Assembly: GCA_913055915.1 (NCBI GenBank)
Contig: CAJXKL010000003.1
Location: forward strand, 1 to 64,000
DNA length: 64,000 nt
From: an uncultured Candidatus Nemicrothrix sp.
GTDB taxonomy: Bacteria; Actinomycetota; Acidimicrobiia; Acidimicrobiales; MedAcidi-G1
Reading direction: 5' to 3'
Shown here: one piece after another, positions 33,641-42,140 of the stretch
Layout: every line of letters begins with the position of its first letter
Numbering within the stretch: position 1 is the stretch's first letter
Position numbers and translations under genes: made by a program
The notes under the pieces: generated by a model
The model's database searches: none
What the model saw: the letters and a program-made list of their open reading frames with translations, nothing else
What the model was told of the DNA's origin: nothing

Positions 33641-34759
33641 ATGGGTAGATCAATAAAGACTCCGTTGTGCGAACGGTTGGAGATAGACCTCCCGATCTTC
33701 TCAGCCGGCATGGGACCAATTGCTGGGCCTGAACTCGTAGCAGCTGTATCCAACGCAGGAGGCCTCGGGGTGCTTGGTTGCACCACGATGTCCCCGGAAC
33801 AGGTGCGGACCGTCATCCGAAGTACCCGCGAGTTGACCGATCGACCATTCGGAGTCGACCTCATCTTGCCTGCCCGTATTGACCAAGGTGGTGCGACGAT
33901 CACAGACGTCGCTACACAGATTCCTTCTGCCCACCGCGAAGCAGCGGCACGTATTGCCACCGATCTAGGAGTTAACCGATCGGAGCGAAGCACAAACCAT
34001 GAACCCGATAGAAACGCTCTAGGGACTGATGCCGAGGCTCAAATCCAAGTCGTCCTAGAGGAAGGGGTCCCGGTATTCGTCGGTGCCCTCGGCTCGCCTG
34101 GTTTCGTGGTGGACCGCTTCCACGAAGCCGGTGCGGTAGTGATGTCCGTAGTTGGCAACACGAAACAGGCTGTGAGCGTCGCAAGGGACGGCGCCGATGT
34201 TGTCATCGCACAAGGCACAGAAGGTGGCGGCCACACTGGACACGTCGGGACTCTCGCCCTTCTACCCCAGGTACTCGATGCCGTTGAGGTTCCAGTTGTT
34301 GCCGCTGGTGGGATTGGTGACGGTCGCGGCCTTGCGGCTGCCCTTGTCATGGGTTGTGAAGCCGTGTGGATTGGAACTCGATTCCTAGCCACCGAAGAAG
34401 CAGGTATCGCTGGTTGGCAAAAGGCTGGACTGGTCAACGCCGCTGACCAGTCACCTGTCATCAGTCGCGCCTACACGGGAAAGCGGTTCCGACTCCTCCC
34501 GAACCAGTGGACTGAGGCCTGGGAAGCTGCTGACCTGGACCCACTTCCCATGCCATTACAACCGGTCCTCACCGAGTTGACTCTCGGTTCCTGGGCGACT
34601 GACAGCGGTGGCAAGGAAGGGATCTCCATGAACGGCGCCGGCAACATTGTCGGCCTTGTCAAGGAAGTAGTGCCAGCAGCCGAAGTGGTACGACAGATGG
34701 CCCAGAATGCACTGGCGTGCTTGGATGACATGCCCCCCAGAGGGACTGGAGCCCGATAA
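33641..34759 (+). CDS. Nitronate monooxygenase (2-nitropropane dioxygenase family)
   Basis: A 372-residue FMN TIM-barrel enzyme. Seen: LPIFSAGMGPIAGPELVAAV and SNAGGLGVLG at the N-terminus, AQGTEGGGHTGHVGTLALLP (FMN/active-site loop), VVAAGGIGDGRGLAAALVMG and WIGTRFLATEEAGI. It oxidises nitronates such as propionate-3-nitronate. A GAGGGA ribosome site precedes ATG 33641. Codon use is visibly richer in A/T-ending codons than the flanking glg genes, which suggests separate transfer. It overlaps the region from which glgA was called open, but true glgA begins later. Confidence 0.88.
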   Translation: MGRSIKTPLCERLEIDLPIFSAGMGPIAGPELVAAVSNAGGLGVLGCTTMSPEQVRTVIRSTRELTDRPFGVDLILPARIDQGGATITDVATQIPSAHREAAARIATDLGVNRSERSTNHEPDRNALGTDAEAQIQVVLEEGVPVFVGALGSPGFVVDRFHEAGAVVMSVVGNTKQAVSVARDGADVVIAQGTEGGGHTGHVGTLALLPQVLDAVEVPVVAAGGIGDGRGLAAALVMGCEAVWIGTRFLATEEAGIAGWQKAGLVNAADQSPVISRAYTGKRFRLLPNQWTEAWEAADLDPLPMPLQPVLTELTLGSWATDSGGKEGISMNGAGNIVGLVKEVVPAAEVVRQMAQNALACLDDMPPRGTGAR

Positions 34760-34936
34760 TCGCTGTTGTCCGAACCGTCCGGTTGAAACCGGGCCGGTTG
34801 TGCAATCTTGTGCAATCCGCAACCGGTTAGCAGGCCGGTGCGACCTCGACTGCCCAGTAACCTCGGGCTTTGGGTCGCTAGGCGGCGGATCGAAACTCCA
34901 TCACCGCAGGTCAGGCGACATGGGTCAAAGGGCCGA

Positions 34937-34958
34937 ATTTCGCGAAATGGCCATTTCG
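34937..34958 (+). promoter_or_regulatory. Overlapping palindromic operator candidate before glgA
   Basis: ATTTCGCGAAAT (34937-34948) is a perfect 12-base palindrome. CGAAATGGCCATTTCG (34943-34958) is a perfect 16-base palindrome that overlaps it, giving three ATTTCG units in alternating orientation. A TAGGGT hexamer at 34999-35004 follows and could be a -10. The arrangement suits cooperative binding of a dimeric regulator controlling the glycogen genes. Binding protein unknown. Confidence 0.55.
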
Positions 34959-36506
34959 TTTCCGCGCGGAGGATCGGAACTCCCCAGTCGCAGTTCGCTA
35001 GGGTTCGCGCCTATCGCCGCCCTGAAGATCGCCCTGGTCGCATCCGAGACCGCCCCCTTCGCGAAGACAGGTGGCCTCGCCGACGTCGTGGCCTCCCTCG
35101 CACGGGCCCTGCACCGTCAGGGCCACGAGGTGCGGGTGTTCCTGCCTCTCTACGAAAGCCTGCGCAGCGACGGCCACGACCTCACTCCGGTGGAGGAACT
35201 CCGGGACATCCGGATCGACTATCCCGACCGGTCCTTCACCTGTTGCGTGTCGAAGGCGGCGCTGCCGAACTCGGATCGCGAGGACGGGACGGTGCTCGAT
35301 GTCGAGTTCATCGACTGCCCCGAACTCTTCGACCGCGGCGGCTATTACACGTCGGACCCCGATGAACACCTGCGTTGGTCCACCCTCTGCCGCGGCACGC
35401 TCGACGTGCTGGGCAGGTCCGGCTGGTCGGCCGACGTGGTGCACTGCAACGACTACCACACCGGGCTCATCCCGTTCTACCTGCGGACCACCCACCGCGA
35501 CGTCGAGCCGCTGGCTGAGACCCGGACGCTCCTGTCGATCCACAACATGAGCTTCCAGGGAACCTTCGGCGCCGACATCATCGACGAACTGGGCCTCACC
35601 GATGTGCGGGGAATGTTCCACCAGGGGCACCTCGCCCAGGGCAGGGTGGGCTTTCTGGAGACCGGGATCCTCTACGCCTCGTGGCTGGCCACGGTGAGCG
35701 AGACCTATGCGACCGAGATCCAGGAAGCGGAATTCGGGATGGGCCTCGAGCCGCTCCTGAAGGCCCGTTCGGACCAACTTGTCGGGATAGCCAACGGGGT
35801 GGACGTCGACGAGTGGAGTCCCGACCGGGACGCCCTGATCCCCCATCGGTTCAGCGCCGCCGATCTCACCGGCAAGGCCGACTGCAGGAAGGCGCTACTC
35901 GACAGGTTCGGAATCGCCCAGGAACCCGGACCGGGATCGACAGACCCGATGGTGGTCGGCATCGTTTCGCGACTGACCGCCCAGAAGGGCTTCGAGCTCC
36001 TCCCCGACATCCTCCCGGCGTACCTGGAGCAGGGGCGGATACGCCTTGTCGTACTCGGAAGTGGCGAGGAACGCTACGAGCGCTACTTCCAGTCTCTCCG
36101 CGATTCCTACCCGGGCAGCGTCGGGGTCTACCTGGGGTTCCACGAAGAGCTGGCCCACTGGATCGAGGCAGGTGTCGACCTGTTCCTTATGCCGTCCCGC
36201 TTCGAACCATGCGGGCTGAACCAGATGCTGAGCCTCAGGTACGGGACCGTGCCGCTGGTGCGACACACCGGCGGACTGGCCGACACCGTGGAACCATGGG
36301 ATGTGGACACTTCTTCGGGAACCGGTTTCGTCTTCCACGACTTCACGGCGGATGCCCTGGGGGCGACCATCGACCGTGCCCTCGAGGTCTGGGACGATCG
36401 CCGATCGTGGGCGACCCTGATGCAGAACGGGATGGCCCGCGACTTCTCGTGGGAACGCCAGTCGGCGAGCTACGTCGACCTCTACCGACAGATGGTGGCC
36501 TCCTGA
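34947..36506 (+). CDS. glgA: Glycogen synthase, GT5-type
   Basis: Transfers glucose from ADP-glucose to the growing alpha-1,4-glucan. Family homology begins at LKIALVASETAPFAKTGGLA (ADP-glucose-binding KTGGLAD). Further on are VVHCNDYHTGLIPFYL, LSIHNMSFQGTF, GIVSRLTAQKGFELL, LMPSRFEPCGLNQMLSLRYG and VRHTGGLADTV. The start is uncertain: ATG 34947 lies inside the palindromic operator candidate and adds 25 unrelated residues, while homology starts at a CTG (35022) with no ATG/GTG/TTG between. The start listed is the nearest standard codon. First gene of the glg cluster. Confidence 0.93.
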   Translation: MAISFPRGGSELPSRSSLGFAPIAALKIALVASETAPFAKTGGLADVVASLARALHRQGHEVRVFLPLYESLRSDGHDLTPVEELRDIRIDYPDRSFTCCVSKAALPNSDREDGTVLDVEFIDCPELFDRGGYYTSDPDEHLRWSTLCRGTLDVLGRSGWSADVVHCNDYHTGLIPFYLRTTHRDVEPLAETRTLLSIHNMSFQGTFGADIIDELGLTDVRGMFHQGHLAQGRVGFLETGILYASWLATVSETYATEIQEAEFGMGLEPLLKARSDQLVGIANGVDVDEWSPDRDALIPHRFSAADLTGKADCRKALLDRFGIAQEPGPGSTDPMVVGIVSRLTAQKGFELLPDILPAYLEQGRIRLVVLGSGEERYERYFQSLRDSYPGSVGVYLGFHEELAHWIEAGVDLFLMPSRFEPCGLNQMLSLRYGTVPLVRHTGGLADTVEPWDVDTSSGTGFVFHDFTADALGATIDRALEVWDDRRSWATLMQNGMARDFSWERQSASYVDLYRQMVAS

Positions 36507-36507
36507 C

Positions 36508-36636
36508 ATGCACGTGCTCTTCGTCGAGCCGGTCTTTCCCAGGAGCCAGGACGAGTGGGGTGAGGGGTGGGACCACGACTGGCCGGTCTGGCGCAAGATG
36601 CTGCCGCAGTTCCTGGACGAGATACTGCCGGACTGA
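36508..36636 (+). CDS. 42-residue ORF after glgA (ATP-grasp-like N-terminus)
   Basis: ATG at 36508, one base after the glgA stop, TGA at 36634-36636. It reads MHVLFVEPVFPRSQDEWGEG and ends KMLPQFLDEILPD. The first eleven residues resemble the start of actinobacterial ATP-grasp proteins, but the rest does not, so it may be a truncated gene or a genuine short acidic/Trp-rich protein. Tight spacing to glgA suggests coupled translation. It was too short for standard calling. The 75 bases to glgP hold that gene's ribosome site. Confidence 0.4.
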   Translation: MHVLFVEPVFPRSQDEWGEGWDHDWPVWRKMLPQFLDEILPD

Positions 36637-36711
36637 ACGAAGGGTCGACCGCTCGACCCGCCATGCAACGAGTGCGCCGGTAGGGATCCGCCGCCGGGTA
36701 GGAGGCACACA

Positions 36712-38709
36712 TTGGACAGCAACAGTCTGCGCGAGTCGCTGATGGCACTGGCGCGCAACCACCACTGGGCCTGGGCGGCACCCGTCAGGGAGGTCTTCGA
36801 CACGCTCCCCGGTTCATCACCGCAGCGACACCCGGCACAGGTCGTCTCGTCACTCGACGAACCGCAACTGGACGCACTCTGCGCGGACGGGGCGTTCATC
36901 GACCGTGTGTGCCGCCACGTCGCCGAGTTGTCCGAGCTGCTGGCCGACCAGGCGCCGACCCCGGACATCGCATACTTCTCCCCCGAGTTCGGTATCAGCG
37001 ATCTCGTCCCGCAGTACTCAGGCGGTCTGGGAGTGCTGGCGGGCGACCACCTGAAGGCGGCGAGCGACCTTCGGCTGTCGCTGGGCGCCGTCGGCCTTTT
37101 CTACCACCACGGCTTCTTCCGCCAGGAGGTCGACAGGGGGGCGCAGACCGAACACTTCGAGACCTACGACGCACGCGACCTCGGATGCGTCGACACCGGC
37201 GTCGAGGTCACGATCCCGATCGCCGACCACGAGGTGGCGGCGCGGGTGTGGCGACTGGATGTCGGGCGCGTCCAACTGCTGCTCCTCGACACCGACCTCC
37301 CCGGGAACGACAGCGGTGACCGGGCGATCACCGACCGTCTCTACAGTGACGATCGTCGCCACCGGCTCCAACAGGAGATAGTCCTGGGCGTCGGCGGGGT
37401 CCGGGCGATCCGGCGCCTCGGCTGGGCTCCGGCCGTCCACCACCTCAACGAGGGCCATGCGGGCTCCCTGATCCTGGAGTTGCTCGACGACCGGATCCGG
37501 GAGGGCCACAGCCTGGCATCGGCACTCGACGCCATCCGGCCCGGCCTGGTCTTCACCACCCACACCCCGGTACCGGCGGGCATCGAGCGATTCGACGTCG
37601 AGTTGGCGGCCGAGCACCTGACCCCGTTCTCCCAGCGGTGGGGGCTCGATGTCGGCGACCTCCTCGAACTCGGTACCAAACGCGATGACCGGTCGTCGTT
37701 CAACCTGACGTACTTCTGCCTGCGGGCTGCCGGTCGGGCCAACGGGGTGTCGAAGCTGCACGGCGAGGTGAGCCGCACGCTCTTCGCCGACGTGCCCGGT
37801 GGCACGGAGATCACGTCTGTGACCAACGGGGTGCACGCCCGCACCTGGGTCACTCCCCGCCTCCAGGAGGTCCTCGACGGGAACCTCGGAACAGGGTGGG
37901 CCGACGGCGACGCCGATTCCTGGCAGCGGGTCGATCAGATCGACGACCGAACCGTCCGGGCGGTCCGGCGGTCCGGCGCCTGCGAACTGCAGGCCATGGT
38001 GGCGGATCGGACAGGCGCCGACATCGACCCCGATGCCCTCATCATCGGCTTCGCCCGCCGTTTCACGGCCTACAAGCGGGCGACGCTCCTGCTGAAGCAT
38101 CCCGAACGGCTCGCCAGCCTGTTGGCCGACGATGACCGTCCCATGCAGTTCGTGTTCGCCGGGAAGGCCCACCCGGCCGACTCCGTTGGAAAGGCGCTCA
38201 TCACGGACATCGTCGCCTTCGGCGCCGCCGCGGGCAACGGCCGGTTCCTCTTCGTGCCCGGTTACGACATGGCCGTGGCCCGGGCCATGTACGCCGGCTG
38301 CGACGTCTGGTTGAACACACCGGTGCGGTCCCGCGAGGCCTCGGGCACCAGCGGGGAGAAGTCCGCCCTCAACGGCGGGCTGAACTGTTCGGTCAGCGAC
38401 GGGTGGTGGGACGAGATGGCCGATGGGCGCAACGGGTGGACCATTCCCGCAACCGACGGGGCCGACGGCGACGATGAGGCTGTGGTCCTCGCCCGGGATC
38501 ACACCGAATCGGCGGCCACACTGGACCTGCTCGCCCATGACATCGTCCCGGAGTTCTTCGCCGACGGTGGTCCGTGGTCGGCGGCATGGATCGACCGCAT
38601 CCGCCACGGCTGGCGCACCCTGGGGCCCCGGGTCACCGCCGGCCGCATGGTCTCGGACTATTCCGACCGGCTCTACAACCCGGCGATCGAGGACGGGAAC
38701 CGTCTGTGA
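36712..38709 (+). CDS. glgP: Alpha-glucan (glycogen) phosphorylase, short GT35 type
   Basis: Releases glucose-1-phosphate from glycogen. At 665 residues it belongs to the shorter alpha-glucan phosphorylase group rather than the ~800-residue E. coli type. Seen: AYFSPEFGISDLVPQYSGGL, GVLAGDHLKAASDL, HHLNEGHAGSL, TTHTPVPAGIERF, GFARRFTAYKRATLL and the PLP-lysine block EASGTSGEKSALNGGLN. That block has Glu where Met/Asn is usual before the Lys. The TTG start at 36712 is supported by a GGAGG site seven bases upstream. Its stop overlaps the glgX start. Confidence 0.95.
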   Translation: MDSNSLRESLMALARNHHWAWAAPVREVFDTLPGSSPQRHPAQVVSSLDEPQLDALCADGAFIDRVCRHVAELSELLADQAPTPDIAYFSPEFGISDLVPQYSGGLGVLAGDHLKAASDLRLSLGAVGLFYHHGFFRQEVDRGAQTEHFETYDARDLGCVDTGVEVTIPIADHEVAARVWRLDVGRVQLLLLDTDLPGNDSGDRAITDRLYSDDRRHRLQQEIVLGVGGVRAIRRLGWAPAVHHLNEGHAGSLILELLDDRIREGHSLASALDAIRPGLVFTTHTPVPAGIERFDVELAAEHLTPFSQRWGLDVGDLLELGTKRDDRSSFNLTYFCLRAAGRANGVSKLHGEVSRTLFADVPGGTEITSVTNGVHARTWVTPRLQEVLDGNLGTGWADGDADSWQRVDQIDDRTVRAVRRSGACELQAMVADRTGADIDPDALIIGFARRFTAYKRATLLLKHPERLASLLADDDRPMQFVFAGKAHPADSVGKALITDIVAFGAAAGNGRFLFVPGYDMAVARAMYAGCDVWLNTPVRSREASGTSGEKSALNGGLNCSVSDGWWDEMADGRNGWTIPATDGADGDDEAVVLARDHTESAATLDLLAHDIVPEFFADGGPWSAAWIDRIRHGWRTLGPRVTAGRMVSDYSDRLYNPAIEDGNRL

Positions 38710-40805
38710 CGGTTGCTACCGGAAGGTCGACACCCCTGGGCGCCACCTTCGACGGCGGTGGTGTCAACTTCGCCGTCCATTCCGGGCCGGCCGACCGGAT
38801 CGAACTGTGCCTCTTCCACCCCGACGGCGGCGAGACGCGTGAGACCCTGCCAGAGGTCACCTCCCTCGTGCACCACGGCTACGTTCACGGGCTCGAGCCG
38901 GGACAGGAGTACGGGTTCCGGGTGCACGGGGCGTGGGATCCGGCGGCGGGGGTCCTGTGCAACCCGGCCAAGCTGCTGATCGACCCGTACGCCAGGGCGG
39001 TGACCGGTCCGGTCAGGTGGGGTCCTGAATTGTGCGGGCACCTGCCCGACGATTCCGGGGCGCCGGACCCCCGGGACAACGCGCGCCACGTGCCGAGGGC
39101 TGTGGTGATCGACCCGACGTTCGACTGGGGGGACGACAGACCGCCCGACCATGCACTTCACGAGACGGTCATATACGAGACGCACGTCAGGGGGATGACC
39201 ATCAGCCATCCAGACGTCCCCGACCACCTTCGCGGCACCTTCGCCGGGATGGTGTGCCCTCCCGTGCTGGAACACCTCGTCTCCCTGGGCGTCTCCGCCG
39301 TCGAACTGCTACCGGTCCACCAGTTCGTGTCCGAGCATCCGGTGGTGGAGCGTGGCCTCACCAACTACTGGGGCTACAGCCCGCTCGCCTACCTCGCCCC
39401 CCACGGTGCCTACTCGTCGCTGGGCGACACCGGTGCACAGGTGGACGAGTTCAAGTCGATGGTCAGGGCATTCCACGGGGCCGGCATCGAGGTGATCCTG
39501 GATGTGGTCTACAACCACACCGCCGAGGGCAACCATCTGGGCCCGCTGCTGTCGCTGAAGGGCTTCGACAACGGGGCCTACTACCGTCTGGATCCCGAGG
39601 ACCTCCGGCGCTACGTGGACGTCACGGGTACCGGCAACAGCGTGAACATGGCCCATCCCCGGTCGCTTCAACTGGTGATGGACAGCCTCCGCTACTGGAT
39701 CCTGGAGATGCACGTCGACGGGTTCCGGTTCGACCTGGCAGCGGCACTGGGCCGGGGGCCTGACGGGTTCGATCCCCGGTCGTCGTTCTTCGAGACGATC
39801 CGGAGGGATCCCGTGGTCAGCCGGGTGAAGTTGATCGCCGAACCCTGGGACCTGGGCGAGGGCGGCTACCAGGTCGGCAACTTCCCACCCGGGTGGTCGG
39901 AATGGAACGGGCGATTCCGGGACGATGTCCGCGACTACTGGCGCGGCGGTGCCGACGGGACGCCGGCCGCCCTCGCCTCGCGGCTGACCGGTAGCCCGGA
40001 CCTCTACTCGTCGTCCGGGCGCGACGCCTCGGCCGGCGTCAACTTCATCACCGCCCATGACGGTTTCACCCTGGCCGACCTGGTCTCGTACGACCACAAG
40101 CACAACGAGGCGAACGGTGAGTACAATGTCGACGGCGACGACCACAACCGGTCATGGAACTCGGGCGCCGAGGGTCCTACCACCGACGCAGACGTCCTCG
40201 AGATCCGCTCCACCCGTCGTCGGTCGATGCTGGCCACCCTCCTGCTCTCGCGGGGCGTACCGATGCTGCTCGGCGGCGACGAGATCGGCCGGACCCAGGG
40301 CGGCAACAACAACGGCTACGCCCAGGACAACGAGGTGTCATGGTTCGACTGGGGCAACGTGGACCATGGACTGCTGGCCTTCGTCCAGCGCCTCGCCCGG
40401 ATCCGGTCCGAGTACCCGGTCTTCCGCCGCCAACGGCCCGAGGGCCTGCACATCCCCGGCCGGTATGCCCACGACATCTGCTGGTACTCACCGGACGGCA
40501 GCGAGATGACCGACGCAGGCTGGGCGTCCGGTGACTCCAGGTCGTTGGCCGTGCTCCTCGACGGGGAGGCGAACCCGTCACAGGGGCCGGACGGCGAGGT
40601 TGTCGTGGACGACAGCTTCCTCATGCTGTTCAACGCCCGGGCGGAGCCCACCACCTTCATGCTCCCGGAGGGCCCCGGGTGGTCGGTCGAACTCGACACG
40701 TCGGGCGGCAGGGACCATGGTGTCGAAGCTGCGGCAATCAGGCAGTGGGATGCCGCGCCCTGGGCGATGGTCCTCCTGCGTCGGCCCGGCGCTATCCGGA
40801 ACTGA
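38706..40805 (+). CDS. glgX: Glycogen debranching enzyme (isoamylase-type)
   Basis: A 699-residue GH13 enzyme that hydrolyses alpha-1,6 branches of phosphorylase limit dextrin. Seen: N-terminal CBM48-like [40 protein letters not shown], the [20 protein letters not shown] block, [18 protein letters not shown], the nucleophile Asp in [14 protein letters not shown], Glu in [16 protein letters not shown], and [21 protein letters not shown] set the start at GTG 38706, overlapping the glgP stop (GTGA). It converges with glgC, overlapping by 14 bases. Confidence 0.96.
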   Translation: MTVATGRSTPLGATFDGGGVNFAVHSGPADRIELCLFHPDGGETRETLPEVTSLVHHGYVHGLEPGQEYGFRVHGAWDPAAGVLCNPAKLLIDPYARAVTGPVRWGPELCGHLPDDSGAPDPRDNARHVPRAVVIDPTFDWGDDRPPDHALHETVIYETHVRGMTISHPDVPDHLRGTFAGMVCPPVLEHLVSLGVSAVELLPVHQFVSEHPVVERGLTNYWGYSPLAYLAPHGAYSSLGDTGAQVDEFKSMVRAFHGAGIEVILDVVYNHTAEGNHLGPLLSLKGFDNGAYYRLDPEDLRRYVDVTGTGNSVNMAHPRSLQLVMDSLRYWILEMHVDGFRFDLAAALGRGPDGFDPRSSFFETIRRDPVVSRVKLIAEPWDLGEGGYQVGNFPPGWSEWNGRFRDDVRDYWRGGADGTPAALASRLTGSPDLYSSSGRDASAGVNFITAHDGFTLADLVSYDHKHNEANGEYNVDGDDHNRSWNSGAEGPTTDADVLEIRSTRRRSMLATLLLSRGVPMLLGGDEIGRTQGGNNNGYAQDNEVSWFDWGNVDHGLLAFVQRLARIRSEYPVFRRQRPEGLHIPGRYAHDICWYSPDGSEMTDAGWASGDSRSLAVLLDGEANPSQGPDGEVVVDDSFLMLFNARAEPTTFMLPEGPGWSVELDTSGGRDHGVEAAAIRQWDAAPWAMVLLRRPGAIRN

Positions 40806-42045
40806 CAACCGTCTGGCCCTTCGCCAGCACCACCACCCCTGCCTCCGACACCGTGTAGTGCTCGGCGTCGTGCTCGGCGTCGAATCCGATCCGGACACCC
40901 GGAGGCACCACGACATTCTTGTCGAGGACGGCGTTGCGTACCTCGGCCCCGTCGCCGACCACCACGTCGTCGAGCAGGATCGAGTTCTCGACGACCGCAC
41001 CGCCGAGAATCCGGACTCCCGGCGAGAGAACGGAGTCACGGACCTTCGAATCCGAGACCACCACCCCGTTGCTCAACAACGACCGCCGCACCGACGATGA
41101 ACCTTGGGTGCCGTCACCAACCACCTTCGTCGGTGGCAGGGTTCGGCTCCGCGTGTAGATGGGCCAGGCGTCGTTGTACAGGTTGAACACCGGGAGGTCG
41201 TCGACGAGGTCCATGTGGGAGTCGAAGTACTGGTCGAGGGTGCCGACGTCCCGCCAGTAGTGGAGTCCCTCATCCTGGCCGGGGATCCTGTTCTTGGTGA
41301 AGTCGTACGCGTGGGCGTCGCCCTTCTGCACCATCATCGGGATCAGGTCTCCACCGATGTCGTGCCGGGTGTCTTCCACCGCGGCGTTCTCGAAGAGGAG
41401 TTCCCGGAGCGTGTCGGCGTTGAAGAGGTAGTTGCCCATCGACGCCAGGACCTCTTCGGGGTTGTCGGGGAGGCCCACCACGTCCTCGGGTGCCGGCTTC
41501 TCGAGGAAGGTATCGATCCTGGACCCTTCCCCCGGGGTGATGATGCCGAACTGGTGCGACTCGCTGCGCTTCACCCGGATGCCGGCGATGGTGACACCCG
41601 CCCCGGAGTCGATGTGCTCGTCGAGCATCTGGCGGGGGTCGATTCGGTATATGTGGTCGGCTCCGAACACGAAGACGAAGTCGGGTCGTTCGTCGTCGAA
41701 CAGGTTCAGGTTCTGGAACAGGGCGTCGGCCGAACCCAGGAACCAACGTGGCCCCCGGCGCATCTGGGCGGGAACCGACGTGACGTAGTTGCCGAGGAGC
41801 GTGCTGAGCCGCCAAGTCCGTGAGATGTGGACGTCGAGGCTGTGGCTCTTGTACTGGGTGAGCACCACGATCTTGCGGTAGCCGCCGTTGGCCAGGTTGG
41901 ACAACGGGAAGTCGATGAGCCGGTAGTGCCCGCCGAAGGGAACCGCCGGCTTGGCCCGGTCGAGCGTGAGCGGCAACAGCCGCTTCCCCTCACCGCCGGC
42001 CAATACGACGCTGAGGACCCGGGGCTGTACCGCAACCTTTGACAT
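40792..42045 (-). CDS. glgC: Glucose-1-phosphate adenylyltransferase (ADP-glucose pyrophosphorylase)
   Basis: A 417-residue enzyme that makes ADP-glucose, the regulated step of glycogen synthesis. N-terminal [71 protein letters not shown] and a C-terminal left-handed beta-helix with repeated hexapeptides ([20 protein letters not shown]). It is the only member of the cluster on the minus strand, facing away from glgB with a 95-base shared promoter region (42046-42140). Confidence 0.97.
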   Translation of the reverse strand: MSKVAVQPRVLSVVLAGGEGKRLLPLTLDRAKPAVPFGGHYRLIDFPLSNLANGGYRKIVVLTQYKSHSLDVHISRTWRLSTLLGNYVTSVPAQMRRGPRWFLGSADALFQNLNLFDDERPDFVFVFGADHIYRIDPRQMLDEHIDSGAGVTIAGIRVKRSESHQFGIITPGEGSRIDTFLEKPAPEDVVGLPDNPEEVLASMGNYLFNADTLRELLFENAAVEDTRHDIGGDLIPMMVQKGDAHAYDFTKNRIPGQDEGLHYWRDVGTLDQYFDSHMDLVDDLPVFNLYNDAWPIYTRSRTLPPTKVVGDGTQGSSSVRRSLLSNGVVVSDSKVRDSVLSPGVRILGGAVVENSILLDDVVVGDGAEVRNAVLDKNVVVPPGVRIGFDAEHDAEHYTVSEAGVVVLAKGQTVVSSG

Positions 42046-42140
42046 GTACCCAAGATTGTCTCATATGGTGACCGGATGGAAGAGGGACCTGCAGAAGACG
42101 CCAGCCGCGCAGCCTGCGGCGGGCGAACTCGAGCAGTCCT

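Noticed and set aside
37018-38607. A 529-codon open frame antisense to glgP
   Set aside because: It is a high-GC shadow: low-complexity Gly/Val/Arg-rich sequence without any family motif, while the plus strand encodes a complete phosphorylase.
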